This document shows positions 58,346 to 64,000 of a DNA stretch of 64,000 nt, piece after piece. Location of the stretch: positions 172,945,297 through 173,009,296 of the forward strand of contig CM070874.1 of assembly GCA_036365515.1 (NCBI GenBank), given 5' to 3'. Both the position numbers and the translations under genes were made by a program. The DNA is from Torymus aiolomorphi. Lineage: Eukaryota; Arthropoda; Insecta; Hymenoptera; Torymidae. How positions within the stretch are numbered: the stretch's first letter is position 1; each line of letters starts with the position of its first letter. The notes under the pieces were generated by a model that worked only from the letters and a program-made list of their open reading frames with translations, was not told the origin of the DNA and ran no database searches.

Positions 58346-59345
58346 TAAGTTAAAATTCATGTATGTAAATTCTGATATTACTAGCTTACATGTTATACGT
58401 TCAAAATAAGCAATGAAGGGGCCAACCCGTTACGACACCACATCCATTGAAAGCCAAGGCCAGATCGAGGCACATATTGGTACTTAGTAGCACCTCATAC
58501 TGTTGAGAACATCCTCAGTCTGATGGTTGAGAATCATTCATTTTTTCTGCTGCCTCAGGTACCTCCAACAAGAGAAAAGTACAAACAGCCCACCCACCCA
58601 TTAAAGAGGTTAGGAGTGAGAAAGAACTTACAGAATCTATGCTTTACCGCCGATTGCGTTGTTTTATTGTCTCAGATGAATCACCACCGAACGATGGACG
58701 CGAAGAATGAACCAACACCCACCAGGACACCGTACTGCAGCAGCCGCTGTCATATCGTTGCGAATGTCGAACAAGACACGTGTACGGCAGCGTCGGACGT
58801 TGGTCTACCTATACAAACAATTCAGTCAGCTGTTGGCGCTCCCGGCCGCTTGGGATATAATCGTCTCGTCCGTAAAAAGGCTGTCCGACGCTGCCGTGCA
58901 CGTGTCTTGTTCGGCATTCGCAACGATGACAGCGGCTGCTGCAGTACGGTGTCCTGGTGGGTAAATTGGTTCCTTCTTCACGTCCATCGTTTGGTGGTGA
59001 CTCCTCTCAGACAGTAAGACAGCGGAGTCGGCGGTAAAGCATAGACTATGTAAGTTCTTTCTCACTCCTAACCTTTTTAATGGGTGGGTGGGCTGTTTGT
59101 ACTTTTCTCTTGTTGGAGGTATCTGAATCAACAGAAGAGATGAATGATTCTCAACCATCAGGCTGAGGATGTTCTCAACAGTATGTAGTGCTACTAAGTA
59201 CCAATATGTGCCTCGATCTGGCCTTCGCTTTCAGTGGATGTGGTGTGGTAACGGGTTGGCCCCTTCATTGCTTATTTTGAACGTATAACATGTAAGCTAG
59301 TAATATCAGAATTTACATACATGAATTTTAACTTATTCAGCGGCT
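58345..59345. repeat. Central 1-kb palindrome, less AT-rich
   Basis: The arms (58345-58800 and 58880-59345) share CAATGAAGGGGCCAACCCGT, ACTGTTGAGAACATCCTCAG, CAACAAGAGAAAAGTACAAA and ACACGTG near a spacer of about 80 bp. GC content is well above that of the rest of the arm. Each arm carries a related open frame running towards the centre (plus 58523 onward, minus 59158 downward) beginning MVENHS and containing PPTREKYKQPTHPLKRLGVR. I recognise no protein family. Confidence 0.85.
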
Positions 59346-61315
59346 TACACTGTTAATAAACTCTATATGTATTCTTGATATCTACTCAAACCTGAATCTT
59401 ATAAGTAATATCTATTATTATGTGTGCGAAAGCTAAAAGTAAATTACTATGTAAAAAAGTTGCAATCAAAGTAGTTGAAAAACAATTTAGCAATTGTATA
59501 TTCTAATACCCACACAAGAACTTTTTCTCAATAATTTTCAAATAAAATATGGTTTTCTTACTAAACCTTCGCATCATGAAATTTGATAAACTTTTTAGTG
59601 TAAACTACAATTAAATAATTGTCTTATGGATCTTAATGATTTGTAAGATTGTAAATTACATAATTTATGAATTTTCACATGAAGCGAGGGCTTAATAAGA
59701 GCACCACATTTTATTTGAAAATTATTGAGTAAGAAATATTTGTCTGTGTAATGGAGTATACAACTGCTAAATTGTTTTTCAACTACTTTGATTGCAACTT
59801 TTTTACAGTAATTTACTTTTAGCTTTGGCAAAAAATGTGGCATTAGGAAAAAATTTGCTTTTTATTTGTAGAATATGTTTATATTTATTTTATGATCTAT
59901 TTGCAAAGATTGAGGATTTTGTTGCTGAATATTGTCATAAAATGAAAAATACATTAAATATCTATTTTCAACAATATTTTTGAAAGGCTTGTAAGTAATA
60001 AAATTTATATTTACTTTCCTACATTTTCAATGGAAGCCGCTTACACTGTTAATAAACTCTACAAGTATTCTTGATATCTATTCGAAACAGAATTTTATAA
60101 ATAATCTATTATTATGTGTGCCGAAGCTAAAAGTAAATTACTATGTAAAAAAGCTGCAATCAAAGTAGTTGAAAAATAATTTAGCAATTGTATATTCCAA
60201 TACCCATACCAGAACTTCTTACTCAATAATTTTCAAATAAAATATGGTTTTCTTACTAAACCTTCGCATCATGAAATTTGATAAACTTTTCAGTGTAAAC
60301 TACAATTAAATAATTGACTTATGGATCTTAATGATTTGTAAGATTGTAAATTACATAATTTATGAATTTTCACATGAAGCGAATGCTTAATAAGAGCACC
60401 ATATTTTATTTGAAAATTATTGAGTAAGAAATATTTGTCTGCGTAATGGAGTATACAATTGCTAAATTGTTTTTCAACTACTATGATTGCAACTTTTTTA
60501 TACTAATTTACTTTTAGCTTTGACTAAAAATGTGGCTTGTAATTTGTAGCATTGGGAAAAAATTTGCTTTTTATTTGTAGAATATGTTTATATTTATTTT
60601 ATGATCCATTTGCAAAGTTTGAGGATTTTGTTGCTGAATATTGTCATAAAATGAAAAATACATTAAATATCTATTTTCAACAATATTTTTGAAAGGCTTG
60701 TAAGTAATAAAATTTATATTTACTTTCCTACATTTTCAATGGAAGCCGCTTACACTATTAATAAACTCTACATGTATTCTTGATATCTACTCGGAACAGA
60801 ATTTTATAAGTAATCTATTATTATGTGCGAAAGCTAAAAGTAAATTACTATGTAAAAAGTTGCAATCAACGTAGTTGAAAAATAATTTAGCAATTGTATA
60901 TTCCAATGCCCAGACAAGAACTTCTTACTCAATAATTTTCAAGTAAAATATGGTTTTCTTATTAAACCTTCAGCATCATGAAATTTCATAAACTATTCAG
61001 TGTAAATTACAATTAAATAATTGGATTATGGATCTTAATGATTTATAAGATTGTAATTTACATAATTTATGAAATTTCACATGAAGTTTAAGACTTACTA
61101 AGAACACCATATTGTATTTGAAAATTAATGAGTAAGAAGTATTTGTCTGCGCATTGGAGTATACAATTGCTAAATCGTTTTTCAACTACTTTGATCGCAA
61201 CTTTTTTACATATTACTTTACTTTTGGCTTTTGCACATATAATAATAGATTACTTATGAAATTGAATTTGGAATAGATATGAAGATTACAAAGAGAGTTT
61301 ATTAACAGTGTAAAC
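59345..61315. repeat. Internal palindromic units, right arm (three)
   Basis: Units begin at TTACACTGTTAATAAACTC near 59345, 60041 and 60746 and end near 61315. The first two are about 700 bp and nearly identical, so one is an extra tandem copy relative to the left arm. They include copies of the MKNTLNIYFQQYF coding-like tail. Confidence 0.85.
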
Positions 61316-61636
61316 GGCTCCCATTGGAAATTTAGAAAAGTAAATATAAGTGCTATTACTTATAAGTCTGTTGAAAATATTGTTGAAAATAGATGTTTAA
61401 TGGATTTTTCATGCTTTGAGAAACTTCAGCGGCAAGATCCATAACATGAGATATATGAATAATATTATGATCTGAAATTCAGCGGGTTGACAAAAATACC
61501 AATTATTGGTTTCTATTGATATTTAAAAAGTATAGAATTCTTTTCAAGAGGGTTTACCAATATTGTTCCTGGGCACATTTTAAATAGTTTTTAATAAAGA
61601 ATCAGAAACATTTTTGTTGAATAAAAATTATTATAG

Positions 61637-61858
61637 TTATAACTCACAAAGCCTTAACGATTCTAAAATTTGATCTGCTGACCCCACGTGAAGTATCTTC
61701 TCTGTTCTTTTAATAGCAATATCATCGCCAAGATATCGCCTCCTGGCACTGTGGCCGACGTCATCGCAACTGTTCATGGTAGCAGCTAATATCGAGTACA
61801 TGTGGGCGCGCTCGGCTCCGGCCTCGTGTAAATTTGCTATATCACGGGTCGGTGTCAA
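61637..61858 (-). CDS. Unrecognised coding block in the right arm of the palindrome
   Basis: The minus frame of 73 residues contains DIANLHEAGAERAHMYSILA, MNSCDDVGHSARRR and HVGSADQILESLRLCEL. It is less AT-driven than the surrounding sequence, and its partner in the left arm is frameshifted, so this looks like the better-preserved copy of a real exon. The true start may lie upstream, since the first Met has no special context. I do not recognise a domain. It may be a fragment of the element's own protein or captured host sequence. Confidence 0.35.
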   Translation of the reverse strand: MTPTRDIANLHEAGAERAHMYSILAATMNSCDDVGHSARRRYLGDDIAIKRTEKILHVGSADQILESLRLCEL

Positions 61859-62569
61859 GTAGCGCGAGCACGTTGCTCATTAAACATCATTTATCCTTTC
61901 TCCACATTAAGAACAATATCATTTATGATAATATTATTCCAATATACAGGTATGTTACATGTCTTTATTTTTTAATTTTTAATTTACTTATTCGCACACC
62001 GAGTGATGAGAGCTTACGTAAGTTCTTACGTAAGAACTTATGAAATATTTTTATGTGGTCATGGTTTTAATACATATGTTAATCATAGATAAAAGTTTAA
62101 AAATTTAATTAATTGCTTTGACTGCGAGAAAAACTCGATTTTTCATAGCAAAATGTAAAAACCATGTTATTTAAGAGATAATATCAACATGATTTTTAGG
62201 TGCTAATCACTTGATAATCAGGTGACGTTTTGGCATGATGTCCAGCTACAATCAGCTAAATTTTTTTCAGTATAAACTATAACTTTTGAAGTAATTCGTT
62301 CTTATTAAAAGTAATTTTTATACATATTTTTGGTGTAATTGTTTTTATAAAAATTTTCCGATTAATCCCGCGATTAATAACACTTCAATAGTCCAATGGG
62401 ATTGCAAGATTTTGAATTCACCCGGCACGTTCGGAAAGAATTAACTTCCCTCGGGTGTACATTAACACTGTAGTTACACACTAATACATTTACAGTCATA
62501 ATGTTTGTCAATTACGCAAGCACGTACACAGTTGTGGAAATAAAACTTATTTTTTAATGTTGAATTTCG

Positions 62570-62680
62570 GTTAACTCGCGCGATTATCGCACGATTATCG
62601 CGTCAGAAAATGGTCGATAAACTGGCACGATCATCGCGCGATTAGTCGCGCGATTAATCGCACGATAATCGCGCGATATT
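62570..62680. repeat. ATCGCGCGATTATCG-rich terminus, right
   Basis: This is the mirror of 55688-55802, with CGCGCGATTATCGCACGATT and GCGCGATTAGTCGCGCGATT, and the same internal TGGTCGATAAACTGGCACGA separator. Confidence 0.85.
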
Positions 62681-62711
62681 TTTCAATAGGGGTAGGTAGA
62701 AAAGCTTTATT

Positions 62712-64000
62712 TTGAGCACTCATACACACATACACACACAACACACCAACACACGTATACACACAACAACTCACACACAACCACACACATATATACACAC
62801 ACGCACACACATGTACGCACAACACTCACACACGCATATACATACAACACACACGCACATACTCACACATATACACTCAACACACTCAGGCCCGCATATA
62901 CACATGCGCGCAAGCACGCACGCACACACACACATACACAATACTCACTCACTCACATGCATATACACAATACACACGCGCACATATTCACACATATACA
63001 CACAACACACACCGATACATTTCACGCACTCACACACACACATATGTACACAACACACTCACACACATATATACACAACCCACTCATTCACGCATATACA
63101 CACGCATATACATACGCGCGCACGCACACACACAACACGCACACACTCGCACCTATAAACACAACACACTCACACATGCATATACACACAACACGCACAT
63201 ACTCACATATACACACAACACACGCGCGCACACGCATATACACACAGCACGCACACACACGCAGCACGCACACTTACACATATACACAGCACACTTGCAC
63301 ACGCACATACACACGCGAACGCACGCACACACGCATATACAAACAACACGCACGAACTCACACCTATACACATAACATACTCACACACTCATATACACAC
63401 AACACACTCACACCCGCATATACACGCGCGCAAGCACGCACGCACACACATATACACACAATACTCACTCACTCACACCTATATACACACAACACACTCA
63501 CACACGCATATACACAATACACACGCGCACATATTCACACATCACACACCGATACACGCCATGCACTCACACACACACATATATATATACACAACACACT
63601 CACACACATATATACACAACCCACTCACTCACCCATATACACACGCAAATACACACGCGCTCACGCACATACACACACAACACGCACACACTCGCACCTA
63701 TAAACACAACACACTCACACACGCATATACACACAACACGCACATACTCACACATATACACAACACACGCGCGCACACGCATATACACACAGCACGCACA
63801 CACACACATATACACAACACTCGCACACGCACATACACACGCGAACACACGCACACACGCATATACAAACAACATGCACGCAGTGACACCTATACACATA
63901 ACATACTCACACACTCATATACACACAACACACTCACACCCGCATATACACACGCACGTAAGCACGCACACACATATACACACAATACGCCCTCACTTAC
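62712..64000. repeat. CA-rich array with a higher-order period of about 540 bp
   Basis: The whole stretch consists of CACACA, CATATACACA, ACGCACAC and CTCACACA words. Long-range order is visible: CACATATATACACAACCCAC occurs at about 63064 and 63605, and CACTCGCACCTATAAACAC at about 63146 and 63690, with the text between also matching. A third unit begins near 63960. All long open frames on both strands (His/Thr-rich or Cys/Val-rich) are repeat artefacts. The array runs off the window. Confidence 0.95.

Larger units (their letters stand above)
55674..62691. mobile_element. 7-kb palindrome / giant fold-back element
   Basis: The left end CCCTATTGAAAAATATCGCG and the right end CGCGATATTTTTCAATAGGG are reverse complements, and pairing continues inward over more than 3 kb on each side to a spacer of about 80 bp near 58800-58880. 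Matched landmarks include GTTAACTCGCGCGATTATCG, CACCCGGCACGTTCGG, the CTTACGTAAG hairpin, the GAGCACGT/ACGTGCTC coding-like block, the AACAGTGTAA units and TGGGTGGGTGGGCTG near the centre. The right arm is about 0.7 kb longer because it has one extra internal unit. I see no target-site duplication. No intact transposase is present, so it is either mobilised in trans or an inverted duplication. Confidence 0.9.

Noticed and set aside
55674..62691. Polinton/Maverick or Helitron identity for the palindrome
   Set aside because: No polymerase, integrase, helicase or capsid motif is visible, and Helitrons do not end in long inverted repeats.

Overview
This is repeat-rich, AT-biased eukaryotic DNA from an arthropod, most likely an insect. 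The element set (copia, mariner, a Tc1/IS630-like transposase, two hAT-type transposase genes, PIF/Harbinger fragments, a CR1/L2/jockey-type LINE), short introns and long microsatellites fit a hymenopteran such as an ant or wasp; that last step is inference. I see no host gene, rRNA or tRNA I can defend. Almost every base can be placed in a transposon, a satellite array, a palindrome or a microsatellite, so this looks like a heterochromatic or element-nest region.

Layout. 1-685: four copies of a 173-bp tandem repeat. 872-1700: a 92-bp tandem repeat. 1700-16000: one very large inverted-repeat structure. Its centre is at about 3.6 kb. Satellite units of about 305 bp run on the minus strand to the left (4 units) and on the plus strand to the right (about 33 units, with a 5-unit higher-order period), and matching linkers and minisatellites flank both sides. 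14.28-15.65 kb holds several later insertions. 16.0-18.0 kb is the 92/93-bp repeat again, inverted, with two hairpin insertions. 18.0-22.28 kb is a strange AT-rich stretch saturated with GAATTC/AACTCTTT words and carrying a 425-bp duplication.

22.28-32 kb: a probable long LTR, broken by a LINE at about 22.9-28.43 kb (ORF1, ORF2, and an unrecognised third reading frame before the 3' tail) and by a 1.4-kb DNA-element-like insert. 32.35-33.70 kb: a TIR element with a TA/CA microsatellite core. 34.36-36.12 kb: a 5'-truncated DDE transposase followed by two kinds of tandem repeat. 36.22-37.51 kb: a mariner inside a TA microsatellite. 37.83-44.18 kb: a complete copia element with 334-bp LTRs and an ACTCT target duplication, itself carrying a solo LTR with a GCAT duplication. 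An uninterrupted, inverted copy of the copia insertion site lies at 45.72-46.05 kb. 44.62-45.53 kb: another solo LTR.

46.5-50.8 kb: a cluster of nested fold-back elements, two of which enclose PIF/Harbinger transposase fragments. 51.46-53.04 kb (+) and 53.65-55.11 kb (-): two convergent hAT-type genes. The plus one has visible introns and a BED finger but degenerate catalytic regions; the minus one is a long open transposase. 55.674-62.691 kb: a 7-kb palindrome with arms of over 3 kb, tipped by ATCGCGCGAT-rich termini. 62.7-64.0 kb: a CA-rich array with a period of about 540 bp.

The genes do not form a pathway; they are layers of insertion, and the nesting order can be read. The strongest candidates for something undescribed are the 7-kb palindrome, the strand-switching satellite, the third LINE frame and the nested fold-back family.
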